A stretch of DNA of 64,000 bases from Flavobacterium aquatile LMG 4008 = ATCC 11947 (GCF_000757385.1 NZ_JRHH01000004.1:389527-453526), one strand, 5' to 3'; positions 24,871 to 34,516 are shown, counted from the stretch's first letter. The notes: a model not told the origin generated them from the sequence alone. A program made the numbers and translations.

Positions 24871-25533
24871 TTACCAAGAAATACCACTTTTATCTTTTGA
24901 AATCAAGTACTCGTTTGTCAATTTAAAATGATTGTTTCCAAACCACTTTTTATGGGAATGGGCAAAAGATGGATGTCCGCATTCTAAAACCAAATGTTTT
25001 TCGGCATCAATTTGGCTTCCTTTTTTGTGAGCAAAACTTCCCCAAAGTAAAAAAACTACGTGTTCTTTTTCGTCTGATATTTTTTTAATCACAGTATCCG
25101 TAAAAACGTTCCATTGCAAATGTTTGTGACTATTGGCTGCATCTTTTCTCACTGTTAATCCAGCATTTAAAAGTAAAATCCCTTGACTTGCCCATCGTTC
25201 TAAATTGCCAGAAGTTGGAGTAAAAATAGTATCAAATTCCGAGTTAATTTCGGCAAATATATTGCGTAGTGATGGTGGAATTTTCACACCATCGTTTACA
25301 GAAAAGCACAATCCATTGGCTTCGCCATCACCATGATACGGATCTTGACCAATAATTACGACTTTTACATCATCAAACGAACACTTTTCGAAAGCATTAA
25401 AAATCAAATCCTTCGGCGGAAAACAAGTGAAGTTCATGTATTCCTCATCCACTTGTTGCATCAGCTCAATGAAATATGGTTTTTGAAATTCGGCTGCTAA
25501 ATGATTTTGCCACGAAGGGTCGTTTATAAACAT
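24871..25533 (-). CDS. ung: Uracil-DNA glycosylase, family 1
   Basis: The 220-residue enzyme removes uracil from DNA in base-excision repair. Motif A is VVIIGQDPYHGDGEANGLC, with catalytic Asp in GQDPYH (residue 64 from this start), and LLLNAGLTVR and LLWGSFAHKK are also present. The C-terminal loop, usually HPSPLSAHRG, is here HPSFAHSHKKWFGN, a recognisable variant that keeps the catalytic His. I chose the ATG at 25533 (FINDPSWQNHL). A TTG start at 25551 would overlap the TATTTTTG promoter element at 25549-25556. Confidence 0.93.
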   Translation of the reverse strand: MFINDPSWQNHLAAEFQKPYFIELMQQVDEEYMNFTCFPPKDLIFNAFEKCSFDDVKVVIIGQDPYHGDGEANGLCFSVNDGVKIPPSLRNIFAEINSEFDTIFTPTSGNLERWASQGILLLNAGLTVRKDAANSHKHLQWNVFTDTVIKKISDEKEHVVFLLWGSFAHKKGSQIDAEKHLVLECGHPSFAHSHKKWFGNNHFKLTNEYLISKDKSGISW

Positions 25534-25548
25534 ATCATAATTTTTTAT

Positions 25549-25556
25549 CAAAAATA
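25549..25556 (-). promoter_or_regulatory. -7 promoter element for ung
   Basis: TATTTTTG on the minus strand, 15 bases before the chosen ATG; this leaves a very short leader and argues against the TTG start at 25551. Confidence 0.55.
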
Positions 25557-25566
25557 TAAAAATCTA

Positions 25567-25598
25567 TTGCAATATGGATTACATCCTTCGTAACTTTG
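25567..25598 (+). promoter_or_regulatory. Promoter of mutS2
   Basis: TTG (25567-25569), 21 bases, then TAACTTTG (25591-25598): a full match to the Bacteroidota consensus, 18 bases before the mutS2 ATG. Confidence 0.75.
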
Positions 25599-25616
25599 AA
25601 ACTCTAAACTCAACTA

Positions 25617-27788
25617 ATGATTTCGATTACAGATAAAACCCTTCAAGATTTAGAATTTAACACCATTTTGGAAACCATTTCGGCGATTTGCAACACCGAA
25701 ATTGGTAAAGAAAAAGCATTACAAATTACGCCGTTTAGCAATAAAGAGTCGTTAATGAATTCGCTATTGCAAACATCTGAATATGTATCGTCGTACACCA
25801 ATAATAACGCCATTCCCAATCACGGATTCGAAAACATTTCTACTGATTTAAAAATGTTGGGAATTGAAGATAGTTTTCTAGAAGTTTCCAGCTTTAGAAA
25901 AATTGCCACACTATCAGAAACTGTAAATGTTTTATTGCTATTCTTAAAGAAATTCAACGATTATTATCCTAAATTAAACGAACGTGCGGTTCAAGTAGAA
26001 TATACCAAATACATCATTCAGAAAATTGATGAAGTAGTTGATAAATATGGCGTGATTAAAGACAATGCTTCACCCGATTTAATCAATATTCGTCGCGATA
26101 TGAGTGTGGTTCGTGGTAAAGTAAACCAGAGTTTTGGTACTGCTTTAAGTCAGTATAACGGTCTGGGGTATTTGGATGACATCAAAGAAAGTTTTGTAGA
26201 AAACCGACGTGTTTTGGCCGTTTTAGCGATGTATCGTCGTAAGGTAAAAGGTTCTATTTTAGGAAGTTCCAAAACAGGCAGTATTGCTTATATTGAACCC
26301 GAAGCTACGTTGAAATATTCTCGAGAATTGAGTAATTTAGAATACGAAGAACGCGAAGAAATCACACGAATTTTAAAGAAATTATCCAATGATATTCGTC
26401 CGTATTTAGATTTATTGAAGCAGTATCAAGAGTTCTTGAGTGACATTGATGTTATAGCAGCCAAAGCAAAATATGCTAATAAAATCAACGCATTATTACC
26501 AACTATTATTGAAGAAAAAAGGTTGTTTTTTAGGGATGCCTTCCATCCTATTCTGTTTTTGAATAACAAAAATAAAGGTGAAAAAACCTATCCTCAAACT
26601 ATAGAATTAAGCGACGAAAACAGAATTATTGTAATTTCTGGACCCAATGCTGGAGGAAAAACAATCTCGTTAAAGACTGTTGGATTACTTCAATTAATGC
26701 TGCAAAGTGGGATGTTGATTCCGGTTCACGAACGCAGCGAAACGTTTTTATTCGATAGAATTCTAACAGATATTGGCGATAATCAATCGATTGAAAATCA
26801 TTTAAGTACTTACAGTTACCGATTGAAAAACATGAACTACTTTTTGAAAAAATGCAATTCAAAAACGTTGTTCTTAATTGATGAATTCGGAACAGGTTCT
26901 GACCCTGAACTTGGTGGTGCTTTGGCAGAAACTTTCTTAGAAGAATTTTATCACAGAGAAGCTTTCGGAATTATTACTACGCATTATTCCAATTTGAAAA
27001 TACTAGCTAACGAATTACCATTTGCCTCCAATGCCAATATGTTGTTCGACGAAAAGTCATTAGAACCAATGTATAAATTGATATTAGGTCAAGCTGGAAG
27101 TTCGTTCACCTTTGAAGTAGCACAGAAAAACGGAATACCATACGGATTAATCAATCGAGCGAAAAAGAAGATTGAAGGTGGCAAAGTTCGATTTGACAAA
27201 ACAATTGCTACGCTTCAAAAAGAGCGTTCGAAGATGGAGAAAACGTCGCTTAATTTGAAAGAAGAAGAATCAAAAGCGCGTGAGGAAAGTAAGAAAATGG
27301 AAATCACTAATGCTAAAATTAAGGAGAAATTAGAGCGTTATCAAGAATTATACGATGCCAACCAGCGATTGATTTATATTGGACAAAAGCTTGATGATTT
27401 ATCGGAATCGTATTTTAATAATAAAAACAAAAAAGTACTACTTGGTGAACTTCTTAAAATTGTAGAAATCGAAAACAGTAAACGACGCAAATTATCAGTT
27501 AAAGAAAAAGCGGTAAAAGAAGTTATCAAAAAGCAAGTTGAAGAAGAAGTTACGGTAAAAGTTGAGGAAATTCGTAAGGAGAAAAAAGAGAAAAAGATAA
27601 AAGCAAGTATAGTTCCAGAGAAGCCAAAAGTGATACTCAAAGTTGGCGATAGAGTTCGAATGAATGATGGAAAAGCTATTGGAACTATTGACAAAATTGA
27701 GAAGACTAAAGCGGTAGTAAACTATGGAGTTTTTACTTCTACGGTAAGTTTGGATGTGTTAGAATTTGTTGACGCATTAAAGAAATAA
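25617..27788 (+). CDS. mutS2: MutS2 ATPase lacking the Smr domain
   Basis: The 723-residue protein follows MutS2: core/lever region (1-320), ATPase with Walker A SGPNAGGKTISLKT (about 341-354), Walker B LFLIDEFGTGSDP (about 417-429) and the MutS signature ITTHYSNLK, then a long Lys/Glu coiled coil (about 515-660) and a C-terminal KOW-like end (VGDRVRMNDGKAIGTIDKI). There is no Smr endonuclease domain after it, unlike the roughly 780-residue enzymes of Firmicutes. MutS2 suppresses recombination and, in Bacillus, rescues collided ribosomes. The loss of Smr here removes the nuclease part; the coiled coil and KOW-like end remain. Confidence 0.94.
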   Translation: MISITDKTLQDLEFNTILETISAICNTEIGKEKALQITPFSNKESLMNSLLQTSEYVSSYTNNNAIPNHGFENISTDLKMLGIEDSFLEVSSFRKIATLSETVNVLLLFLKKFNDYYPKLNERAVQVEYTKYIIQKIDEVVDKYGVIKDNASPDLINIRRDMSVVRGKVNQSFGTALSQYNGLGYLDDIKESFVENRRVLAVLAMYRRKVKGSILGSSKTGSIAYIEPEATLKYSRELSNLEYEEREEITRILKKLSNDIRPYLDLLKQYQEFLSDIDVIAAKAKYANKINALLPTIIEEKRLFFRDAFHPILFLNNKNKGEKTYPQTIELSDENRIIVISGPNAGGKTISLKTVGLLQLMLQSGMLIPVHERSETFLFDRILTDIGDNQSIENHLSTYSYRLKNMNYFLKKCNSKTLFLIDEFGTGSDPELGGALAETFLEEFYHREAFGIITTHYSNLKILANELPFASNANMLFDEKSLEPMYKLILGQAGSSFTFEVAQKNGIPYGLINRAKKKIEGGKVRFDKTIATLQKERSKMEKTSLNLKEEESKAREESKKMEITNAKIKEKLERYQELYDANQRLIYIGQKLDDLSESYFNNKNKKVLLGELLKIVEIENSKRRKLSVKEKAVKEVIKKQVEEEVTVKVEEIRKEKKEKKIKASIVPEKPKVILKVGDRVRMNDGKAIGTIDKIEKTKAVVNYGVFTSTVSLDVLEFVDALKK

Positions 27789-27790
27789 TC

Positions 27791-28201
27791 ATGGAAAATC
27801 TACCAAAAGACAAAAAGATTATTCTGTTTGATGGCGTTTGCAATTTGTGTGATGCATCGGTACAATTTATCATTAAACATGATGATAAAGATATTTTTAG
27901 ATTTGTAGCAATTCAATCCGAACTTGGAACTCAAATTCTAAAACACATTGGCGTAAAAACTGAAAACACTGATAGTATTATACTTTATGAACCTGGAATT
28001 GCTTACTATTTCAAGGCTGAAGCCGCAATGCGCATAGCAAAAGAATTAAATAGTTGGCACAAAATAGTTAGTTATTTAACGTTTACAGGAAAGTCTTTCA
28101 ATTTCATTTATGATTTTGTTGCCAAGAATAGGTACAAATGGTATGGTAAAAAAGAGAGTTGTATGATTCCGACGCCAGCATTAAAATCGAAGTTTTTGTA
28201 G
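27791..28201 (+). CDS. DCC family thiol-disulfide oxidoreductase-like protein (DUF393)
   Basis: The 136-residue protein carries the DCC motif: DGVCNLCDASVQFI near residues 14-27, with the CxxC cysteines, and further conserved FRFVAIQSELG and AEAAMRIAKEL. DUF393 proteins are predicted thioredoxin-like redox proteins. The start lies two bases after the mutS2 stop codon, so the two genes are cotranscribed. The functional link is unknown. Confidence 0.88.
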   Translation: MENLPKDKKIILFDGVCNLCDASVQFIIKHDDKDIFRFVAIQSELGTQILKHIGVKTENTDSIILYEPGIAYYFKAEAAMRIAKELNSWHKIVSYLTFTGKSFNFIYDFVAKNRYKWYGKKESCMIPTPALKSKFL

Positions 28202-28238
28202 TATGACAAATATCATATTTATGTTGAGTTATTCGAAG

Positions 28239-28246
28239 TAATTTTG
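28239..28246 (+). promoter_or_regulatory. -7 promoter element for the 45-aa membrane protein
   Basis: TAATTTTG matches TAnnTTTG 22 bases before the ATG at 28269. Confidence 0.55.
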
Positions 28247-28268
28247 GGTAACCTAAACAATTTAAATT

Positions 28269-28406
28269 ATGATACAACTAGTTCATCCACTGTATTCTTG
28301 GGATAATGGTGCTTTTATTATGATTGGCGTATTTGCCTTAGTAATCATCGGATTAATAAGTGCTATTTTCCTTATGATGGGAAGTAATAAAAAGAAAAAA
28401 GACTAA
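28269..28406 (+). CDS. Small membrane protein (45 aa)
   Basis: An ATG at 28269 gives 45 residues: a short N-terminus (MIQLVHPLYSWDNGAF), one hydrophobic helix (about 16-38) and the tail GSNKKKKD. It has its own TAATTTTG promoter element and a strong hairpin terminator starting within its last codons (28399-28424). Both signals support a real, independently transcribed gene. The family is unknown; topology is probably N-out, C-in by the positive-inside rule. Confidence 0.75.
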   Translation: MIQLVHPLYSWDNGAFIMIGVFALVIIGLISAIFLMMGSNKKKKD

Positions 28407-28424
28407 GTTTTCACTTAGTCTTTC
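28399..28424 (+). terminator. Intrinsic terminator
   Basis: AAGACTAAG (28399-28407) pairs perfectly with CTTAGTCTT (28414-28422) around a 6-base loop, followed by TCTTTATT. It overlaps the stop codon of the small gene and separates it from the convergent T9SS gene. Confidence 0.88.
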
Positions 28425-28443
28425 TTTATTATGAATAGGAAAT

Positions 28444-30117
28444 TTATTGTTTCACTATTTTCTTAACTGCTTTACCTTGATCAGTTGTGATGTTTAGTAT
28501 GTAAACACCCGAAGCTAAATTTGCTATAGAAATTTGACCTTCACTAGCATTTACCTCATTATTAGATACTAATCTTCCGTTTAAATCCGTTATTTCAACA
28601 GTGTTAATAATTGCATTTTCACCGTTAGAAATTGTTATAAAATTGTTGGCTGGATTTGGGTATACTGTAAAAGAGTTAGTTGAAAAAGACTCAGTTCCTA
28701 AAGCACAACTTCCAGAAAATACTGCTTCAATTCCTAGTTGTCCCAAATTTGTGGTTAATAATGTTAAAGTACCACCAGTTAAAGCACTAGTATTATATGC
28801 AGTCGTTAAATTTGGATTCACGTATGAACCAAGCGGAAAATAACCTACTAAAGTATTAGCAGTTTGAGCAAAACCAACATGAACTTGTTGATTTGCAGCA
28901 ATTGCTACTGGAGTAGGAAATGTAAATGTTTTAATGGTATTTAAATCTCCAGCAACTAAAACGGTATTAGGACTTTGCGCCAATATTGCACCAGTACTAC
29001 TCAATAATACTCCAAAAACTGTATTTCCAACATTAGCTGTTTCTGAAGCAATAGCTACATTAACTCCCCCAATTGTTGAAGAAACAGAATTTAATATAGG
29101 TGTTGAAATTATTCCACCTCCTGTATTAAATCCAACTCCAGCAGCATAACTTACTCCGCTTTGACCTTGACCAGAAACGAAACAAGTAGCAGTAGTATTG
29201 AAGTTTAAACTATTATTTGAATTTAATTGATCAGCTGGAACGCTAACATTTAAAACATTTGCTCCCAAAGCTGTTGGTGTCCAGTTAGCAAAATTTACTG
29301 TTACAGATGCACCAGCAGCCAAACTGGCAATAGTTTGTGTATTATTATAAGTATTTGCACCAGTTATTCCTGCAGTGACAACTATATTAGTTAAAGCAGT
29401 ATTACTTTTATTTCTTACAATCGCTGAAATTGGTGTTGTCAAACCTAATGTTGTAGCTATATTACCTAATGAATTAATACCTTCTACGGCAACATCATTA
29501 CTATTTGGATTTACATAACCAAATCGGGTAACTGGTCTAAAACTTGTAGCAGCTAGAGTTGTTGGAGCTGCAGTTGTGCTTGCGGCACTAACACAACCAT
29601 TAGTAAGTCCTGTATTATTTGCATTATAGGTAGCAGCAGTTGTTGCAGCAGTTCCTGTTCTAACAAAATCGTAGGCTACATAAATACCTCCACCATTATA
29701 TACAAAAGGTGTACTTAATGTTAAATCTATATTTGTAGCAGTAGCAGGAACTGTATATGCACCAGAATAAACTTGAGTCATACCTGCGATAATTGTAGCC
29801 CAATCTGTTCCGCGTGTAAATGTTACATCGGAAGAGTTAAGCATGTAAACCACTATAGTTCCAGTTACCGCACTATTTGCTCCTGCAGAAGCAGAGAAAC
29901 CAAAGGTGTTTATAGAAGTTCCAGAAGTAATCGTATTAAGCTCAGAAGTTAATACTAGAGATGCACCTCTCATAAATGAATGTCCATTTGTTCCATTTGG
30001 AGCACGTTGTTGGGTAGTTGATGTTCCAATTGGTGCATTCAAAACTATATTCGCTTGACCAAACGAAAAAGTTGTTGCGAATACCGCCACTAAAAAAAGT
30101 TGAGTAATTTTCTTCAT
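28444..30117 (-). CDS. Secreted protein with type IX secretion sorting domain
   Basis: The 557-residue protein has a signal peptide (MKKITQLFLVAVFATTFSFG), a Thr/Ala/Asn-rich beta-type body with no catalytic motif that I recognise, and a C-terminal type A T9SS sorting domain (about 478-557: FTVYPNPANNFITIS, ITDLNGRLVSN, LASGVYILNITTDQGKAVKKIVK). It should be carried over the outer membrane by the Por system and released or attached to the surface. Residues about 215-300 resemble an immunoglobulin-like CARDB-type repeat (TTPISAIVRNKSNTALTN). A good promoter lies 27 bases upstream. Confidence 0.88.
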   Translation of the reverse strand: MKKITQLFLVAVFATTFSFGQANIVLNAPIGTSTTQQRAPNGTNGHSFMRGASLVLTSELNTITSGTSINTFGFSASAGANSAVTGTIVVYMLNSSDVTFTRGTDWATIIAGMTQVYSGAYTVPATATNIDLTLSTPFVYNGGGIYVAYDFVRTGTAATTAATYNANNTGLTNGCVSAASTTAAPTTLAATSFRPVTRFGYVNPNSNDVAVEGINSLGNIATTLGLTTPISAIVRNKSNTALTNIVVTAGITGANTYNNTQTIASLAAGASVTVNFANWTPTALGANVLNVSVPADQLNSNNSLNFNTTATCFVSGQGQSGVSYAAGVGFNTGGGIISTPILNSVSSTIGGVNVAIASETANVGNTVFGVLLSSTGAILAQSPNTVLVAGDLNTIKTFTFPTPVAIAANQQVHVGFAQTANTLVGYFPLGSYVNPNLTTAYNTSALTGGTLTLLTTNLGQLGIEAVFSGSCALGTESFSTNSFTVYPNPANNFITISNGENAIINTVEITDLNGRLVSNNEVNASEGQISIANLASGVYILNITTDQGKAVKKIVKQ

Positions 30118-30143
30118 ATTTGTTATTTTTATAATTAATGTAA

Positions 30144-30176
30144 CAAATATAAAAACTTATGTTATCGATATTACAA
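30144..30176 (-). promoter_or_regulatory. Promoter of the T9SS cargo gene
   Basis: On the minus strand: TTG (30174-30176), 22 bases, TATATTTG (30144-30151), then 26 bases to the ATG. Both elements match the Bacteroidota consensus. Confidence 0.75.
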
Positions 30177-30215
30177 AATATTTATTTATTTACTAGCAAT
30201 TTTACATTTTACATT

Positions 30216-31469
30216 TTACTCTTTCTCCCATTTTCCAACAACTGATGTAGCTAAGGCATTTCCTAACACATTGGTTGCACTTCTAAACATGTCGCAAAAA
30301 TGATCTATTGGAAGGATTAATGCGATACCTTCAATGGGAATATCAAACATGCCACAAGTAGCTGCAACAACTACTAAACTGGCTCTTGGAACTCCAGCAA
30401 TTCCCTTACTTGTTAGCATTAACACCAATAACATGGTCATTTGCGTTGGAATATCTAAATGAACTCCATAGGCTTGAGCAATAAATATACTAGCAAAAGT
30501 CATGTACATCATACTTCCATCTAAGTTGAAAGAATATCCTAGAGGTAACATAAAAGAAACAATTTTGTCTTTCACACCTAATCGTTCTAATTCCTCAGTT
30601 AATTTTGGAAAAACGGCTTCACTACTGGTTGTTCCAAATGCAATTATTAATGGACCAACTATTCTTTTTAGCAAAGTTGTCATATGGCCTTTTAAAAACA
30701 AATAACCTACTAATAATAAAACTACCCAAAGTGATGAAATTCCGACTAAAAACGAACCAAAAAATTTGGCATAAGTAATTAATAATTCTTGTAAATCTCT
30801 AATGGCAAATACACCTGCGATAGCACCAAAAACACCTAGTGGAGCAAATTTCATTACATAGTTTACCATTTTTAAAATGATGTGCGAAATTACATCCAAT
30901 ACTTTAACGACTGGTTTAGCGTGATCACCAATTGATGCTGCAGCTAATCCGAAGAAGATAGAAAAAATTACAATTTGAAGTATTTCGTTTGTTGCTAATG
31001 CTTCAAATATACTTTTAGGAATAATATGCTCGACAAAGTTTTGAGCCGAAAAAACTTTGGTTTTATCTGTTACTTCAGATGCTGATGCAACATCTACATC
31101 GGTCAAATTTAAACCAACACCTGGTTCTAAAATATTTACCCAAAACAATCCAATTAATAAAGATACGAATGAGGCCGTAAAAAACCAACCCATTGCCTTT
31201 CCTCCTATTCGACCAACCGATTTTATATCGCCAAGCTTTGCAATTCCGACTACTAATGTCGAAATAACTAATGGTGCAATAATCATTTGAACTAATCGAA
31301 TGAAGACGGTTGCCAACATTTTAATTTTATCGCTGAAATTTTTAGCAAATTCGGCATCGTAATTATTGTGAATATAAATTCCTAGAATGGCTCCAAGAAG
31401 CATTGCAATTAAAATTTGAACCGTTAAGTTGCTCAAAAACGATTTTTTTGGTTGTTCGGTTGTAGTCAT
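30216..31469 (-). CDS. Dicarboxylate/amino acid:cation symporter (DAACS family)
   Basis: The 417-residue inner-membrane protein matches the GltP/DctA family: eight transmembrane helices with two re-entrant loops. Visible signatures are the serine-rich HP1 loop AFGTTSSEAVFPKL, TM7 SFNLDGSMMYM (NMDGT-like, here NLDGS) and HP2 SKGIAGVPRAS. It imports glutamate, aspartate or C4-dicarboxylates with H+ or Na+. The stop codon lies inside three ATTTTAC heptamers (30199-30219), another short 7-bp tract. aroC is four bases upstream in the same direction, so the two may be cotranscribed. Confidence 0.92.
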   Translation of the reverse strand: MTTTEQPKKSFLSNLTVQILIAMLLGAILGIYIHNNYDAEFAKNFSDKIKMLATVFIRLVQMIIAPLVISTLVVGIAKLGDIKSVGRIGGKAMGWFFTASFVSLLIGLFWVNILEPGVGLNLTDVDVASASEVTDKTKVFSAQNFVEHIIPKSIFEALATNEILQIVIFSIFFGLAAASIGDHAKPVVKVLDVISHIILKMVNYVMKFAPLGVFGAIAGVFAIRDLQELLITYAKFFGSFLVGISSLWVVLLLVGYLFLKGHMTTLLKRIVGPLIIAFGTTSSEAVFPKLTEELERLGVKDKIVSFMLPLGYSFNLDGSMMYMTFASIFIAQAYGVHLDIPTQMTMLLVLMLTSKGIAGVPRASLVVVAATCGMFDIPIEGIALILPIDHFCDMFRSATNVLGNALATSVVGKWEKE

Positions 31470-31473
31470 TAAA

Positions 31474-32535
31474 TTATAAATAAGTTTTGTTTAGTAAATA
31501 AAAATCGGCTAGTACAATTGCGGCCATAGCTTCAACAATGGGAACTGCACGAGGCACAACACACGGATCATGACGTCCTTTTCCTTGTTGCTCTATGATG
31601 GTATTTTGATTGGTTAAAACGGCTTGTTTTTGGATTAAAGTTGCAACAGGTTTGAATGCTACTCTAAAATAAATATCCATTCCGTTAGAAATTCCGCCTT
31701 GAATTCCTCCAGATAAATTTGATTTTGTTGTTCCGTCTTCGTTGTACAAATCATTGTGGTCAGAGCCTTTCATTCGAGCACCACAGAATCCGCTACCAAA
31801 TTCGAAGCCTTTTACAGCATTTATTGATAACATTGCTTTTCCTAGTTCGGCATGAAGTTTATCGAAAACAGGTTCGCCCAATCCAATGGGAACATTCTGA
31901 ATTACACAAGTAATTGTTCCGCCAATGGTGTCACCTTGCTTTTTAATTTCTCTAATATGAGCTTCCATTTTCTCGGCCGAAGCCAAATCGGGACAGCGAA
32001 CATCATTTGATTCAATTAAAGAAAAATCTAAATCTTGGTAAGGTTTGTCAATGAATATTTCTCCAACAGAAGATACAAAGGCATTGATTTTAATATCTTT
32101 CAAGACTTGTTTTGCAATTGCTCCAGCGACCACACGAGAAGCGGTTTCACGAGCAGAACTTCTTCCGCCACCGCGATAATCACGAATACCGTATTTTTTT
32201 TCATACACATAATCGGCGTGACTTGGTCGGTATGAATCTTTTATATGTGAATAATCGTCTGATTTTTGATTGGTATTTGGAATTATAAAACCAATTGGAG
32301 TTCCAGTTGTTTTTCCTTCAAAAACACCCGATAACAACTGCACTTCATCTTCTTCTTTACGTTGGGTAACTATAGAGGATTGACCTGGTTTACGGCGTTG
32401 CATTTCGTGTTGAATTGCCTCTAAATTTATTTCAATTCCAGCAGGACAACCATCGATAATTCCGCCCAAAGCTTCACCATGTGATTCGCCAAATGTGGTA
32501 ATTCTAAAAAGTGTTCCGTAGCTATTTCCAGCCAT
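31474..32535 (-). CDS. aroC: Chorismate synthase
   Basis: The 353-residue enzyme makes chorismate from EPSP, the last step of the shikimate pathway, using reduced FMN. Signatures: [20 protein letters not shown] at the N-terminus, [20 protein letters not shown] in the middle and the C-terminal [20 protein letters not shown] start at the ATG at 32535 (MAGNSYG), which is the family's usual N-terminus. An upstream in-frame ATG at 32580 would lie before the promoter (TATATTTG at 32552-32559) and is rejected. Confidence 0.96.
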   Translation of the reverse strand: MAGNSYGTLFRITTFGESHGEALGGIIDGCPAGIEINLEAIQHEMQRRKPGQSSIVTQRKEEDEVQLLSGVFEGKTTGTPIGFIIPNTNQKSDDYSHIKDSYRPSHADYVYEKKYGIRDYRGGGRSSARETASRVVAGAIAKQVLKDIKINAFVSSVGEIFIDKPYQDLDFSLIESNDVRCPDLASAEKMEAHIREIKKQGDTIGGTITCVIQNVPIGLGEPVFDKLHAELGKAMLSINAVKGFEFGSGFCGARMKGSDHNDLYNEDGTTKSNLSGGIQGGISNGMDIYFRVAFKPVATLIQKQAVLTNQNTIIEQQGKGRHDPCVVPRAVPIVEAMAAIVLADFYLLNKTYL

Positions 32536-32551
32536 TTTATATTGTTTTGAA

Positions 32552-32580
32552 CAAATATAGTTTTTTAGTTTAAAGTGCAA
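32552..32580 (-). promoter_or_regulatory. Promoter of aroC
   Basis: TTG (32578-32580) and TATATTTG (32552-32559), 18 bases apart, on the minus strand. The expected transcript start falls only a few bases before the ATG at 32535 and decides that start. Confidence 0.75.
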
Positions 32581-32701
32581 AAGTGAAATGGTTTAAAAGT
32601 TTAGATTAACTCTTGAAAACTTTTTAATAAGTAACCTATTTCTTAACCTTAACTATGGTTTCATTTAATACAACAATGTTTAATTTGTAAAACTTGAAAT
32701 T

Positions 32702-33496
32702 ATGAAAAAAAGAAAAGTAGATCTAGTTGTTATTTCCGATGTGCATTTGGGCACTTATGGATCACACGCCAACGAATTATTAGATTATCTAAATGCTATA
32801 AAACCTAAAAAGCTAGTCTTAAACGGCGATATTATTGATATTTGGCAGTTTAGAAAATCGTATTTTCCAAAGTCACATTTAAAAGTGGTAAAGCGAATCA
32901 TTGATTTGGCGTCCAAAGGAACTCAGGTGTATTACATTACTGGAAATCATGATGAAATGCTGCGAAAATTTAGCGATACGTTCATCGGAAACTTCCATGT
33001 AATCGATAAATTGATATTGGATTTAGACGATAAAAAAGCTTGGATTTTTCATGGCGATGTGTTTGATGCTTCGGTGCAACATTCTAAATGGATAGCAAAG
33101 TTAGGTGGAATTGGTTATGATTATTTAATCCTTATCAATCGATTGGTCAATTGGTGCTTGAATAAAATTGGAAAAGAGCCTTATTCCTTTTCTAAGAAAA
33201 TAAAAGCTAGTGTAAAAAAAGCGGTAAAGCATATCTCTGATTTTGAAACTACTGCAACTGATTTGGCCATTGAAAACAACTATGATTATGTCATTTGTGG
33301 ACACATACATGAACCAAAAATCTTGCACAAAGAAAATAAACATGGTTCTACAATGTATTTAAATTCGGGCGATTGGGTTGAAAGTTTGACCTCATTAGAA
33401 TACCACAATAAAAGATGGAAGTTGTATACTTATGAAAAACCAAAGTTTGTTGAAGAAGAAAATTTGTTTGAAATGGAAGAAAGTTTAACGAACTAA
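32702..33496 (+). CDS. LpxH-like metallophosphoesterase (UDP-2,3-diacylglucosamine diphosphatase type)
   Basis: The 264-residue protein has all calcineurin-like metal motifs: VISDVHLG (10-17), LNGDIIDIWQF (about 40-50), ITGNHDE (about 80-86), FHGDVFD and the closing GHIHEPK (about 200-206). Its length and the helical insertion with YSFSKKIKASVKK resemble LpxH/LpxH2-type enzymes that split UDP-diacylglucosamine to lipid X in lipid A synthesis, at the inner face of the membrane. The family call is firm and the substrate is inferred. It appears to be transcribed alone. Confidence 0.88.
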   Translation: MKKRKVDLVVISDVHLGTYGSHANELLDYLNAIKPKKLVLNGDIIDIWQFRKSYFPKSHLKVVKRIIDLASKGTQVYYITGNHDEMLRKFSDTFIGNFHVIDKLILDLDDKKAWIFHGDVFDASVQHSKWIAKLGGIGYDYLILINRLVNWCLNKIGKEPYSFSKKIKASVKKAVKHISDFETTATDLAIENNYDYVICGHIHEPKILHKENKHGSTMYLNSGDWVESLTSLEYHNKRWKLYTYEKPKFVEEENLFEMEESLTN

Positions 33497-33525
33497 TTCT
33501 ACAAGGTAATTCGTGAAAATTAATT

Positions 33526-33533
33526 TATTTTTG
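33526..33533 (+). promoter_or_regulatory. -7 promoter element for the lipoprotein gene
   Basis: TATTTTTG, a full TAnnTTTG match, 27 bases before the ATG at 33561. Confidence 0.55.
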
Positions 33534-33560
33534 CTTTATTTGTGTAAAATAAATTAAAAA

Positions 33561-34373
33561 ATGAAAACAAATTTTATCAAATTTCTTGCACTTATTGCTT
33601 TTGTAGGAACAGTATCTTGCAGTAGTAGTGACGATGATTCAAATACTGATCCAGTAGACCAAATTACAGACTATTTACCACTATCTGTTGGGAACTATTG
33701 GACTTATGATGTAACAACAGAAGGTGTTACTAACAGAGACTCTTTATACAGCAGTAATGATACCTTAATAAGTGGTATTGCGCACAAAAAGTTTAAAACT
33801 TTGGAAGCACTTCCCAACGGATTTTACTCAACATCCTTGAAAAATAATGGTTTACGTGTTGATGATGGAACTGTAAAAATGAGCGGCACTGCAAGCTTTG
33901 ATTATGGTTTGGGTAATCCAATAAATATTTCAATTTCTAATTTTATTATTTTAAAAGAATCTGGAGTATCAAATGAGCAACTTAGTGCTGTAACTGGAAC
34001 CTTTTCTCAAACTATTGAGGGATATCCTTTAGATTTTACTTATACCTTAAAAACAGTTAGTGATGGACAAGCTGTAAGTTTTACATCGCCAACTGCCGAT
34101 GTTTATACTAATTTGATTAAAACCAAAGTAATTTTAAATTTAAAAATTACAACAACACAATCGATCGGAGGGTTTCCTGTAACCGTAACTATTTTAGCGC
34201 CACAAGATGTTGTTACTTCTACTCAACATTATGCAAAAGGTATTGGTATGGTTTATACAAATACCAATATTACGTATCAATTGCAAGAATTTCCTGGTCT
34301 AACATTACCGTTTCCATCATCTGGAAACCAAACACAGCTAGAATTTTTGGATACTTATGTAGCTGAAGAATAA
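33561..34373 (+). CDS. Lipoprotein of unknown function (270 aa)
   Basis: The signal peptide ends VGTVSC (Cys21), followed by SSSDDDSNTDP, the Ser/Asp-rich sequence after the lipid-attached Cys that favours export to the cell surface in Bacteroidota. The rest (about 40-270) begins YLPLSVGNYWTYDV, an opening seen in many flavobacterial lipoproteins with beta structure. No enzyme motif is recognised. It has its own promoter element, and no terminator is seen before the next gene. Confidence 0.8.
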   Translation: MKTNFIKFLALIAFVGTVSCSSSDDDSNTDPVDQITDYLPLSVGNYWTYDVTTEGVTNRDSLYSSNDTLISGIAHKKFKTLEALPNGFYSTSLKNNGLRVDDGTVKMSGTASFDYGLGNPINISISNFIILKESGVSNEQLSAVTGTFSQTIEGYPLDFTYTLKTVSDGQAVSFTSPTADVYTNLIKTKVILNLKITTTQSIGGFPVTVTILAPQDVVTSTQHYAKGIGMVYTNTNITYQLQEFPGLTLPFPSSGNQTQLEFLDTYVAEE

Positions 34374-34516
34374 AATTAAAAAATCTCTTATTACAGAGTA
34401 CTAATGCTCAATAATTTATATAAAATCGTAATTCTGTAACAAAATTAAGAAATTGTATAACACGGAAAATGGTACAATAATTGTACTTTGCATTAAATAT
34501 TTAAACAAATTAATTT

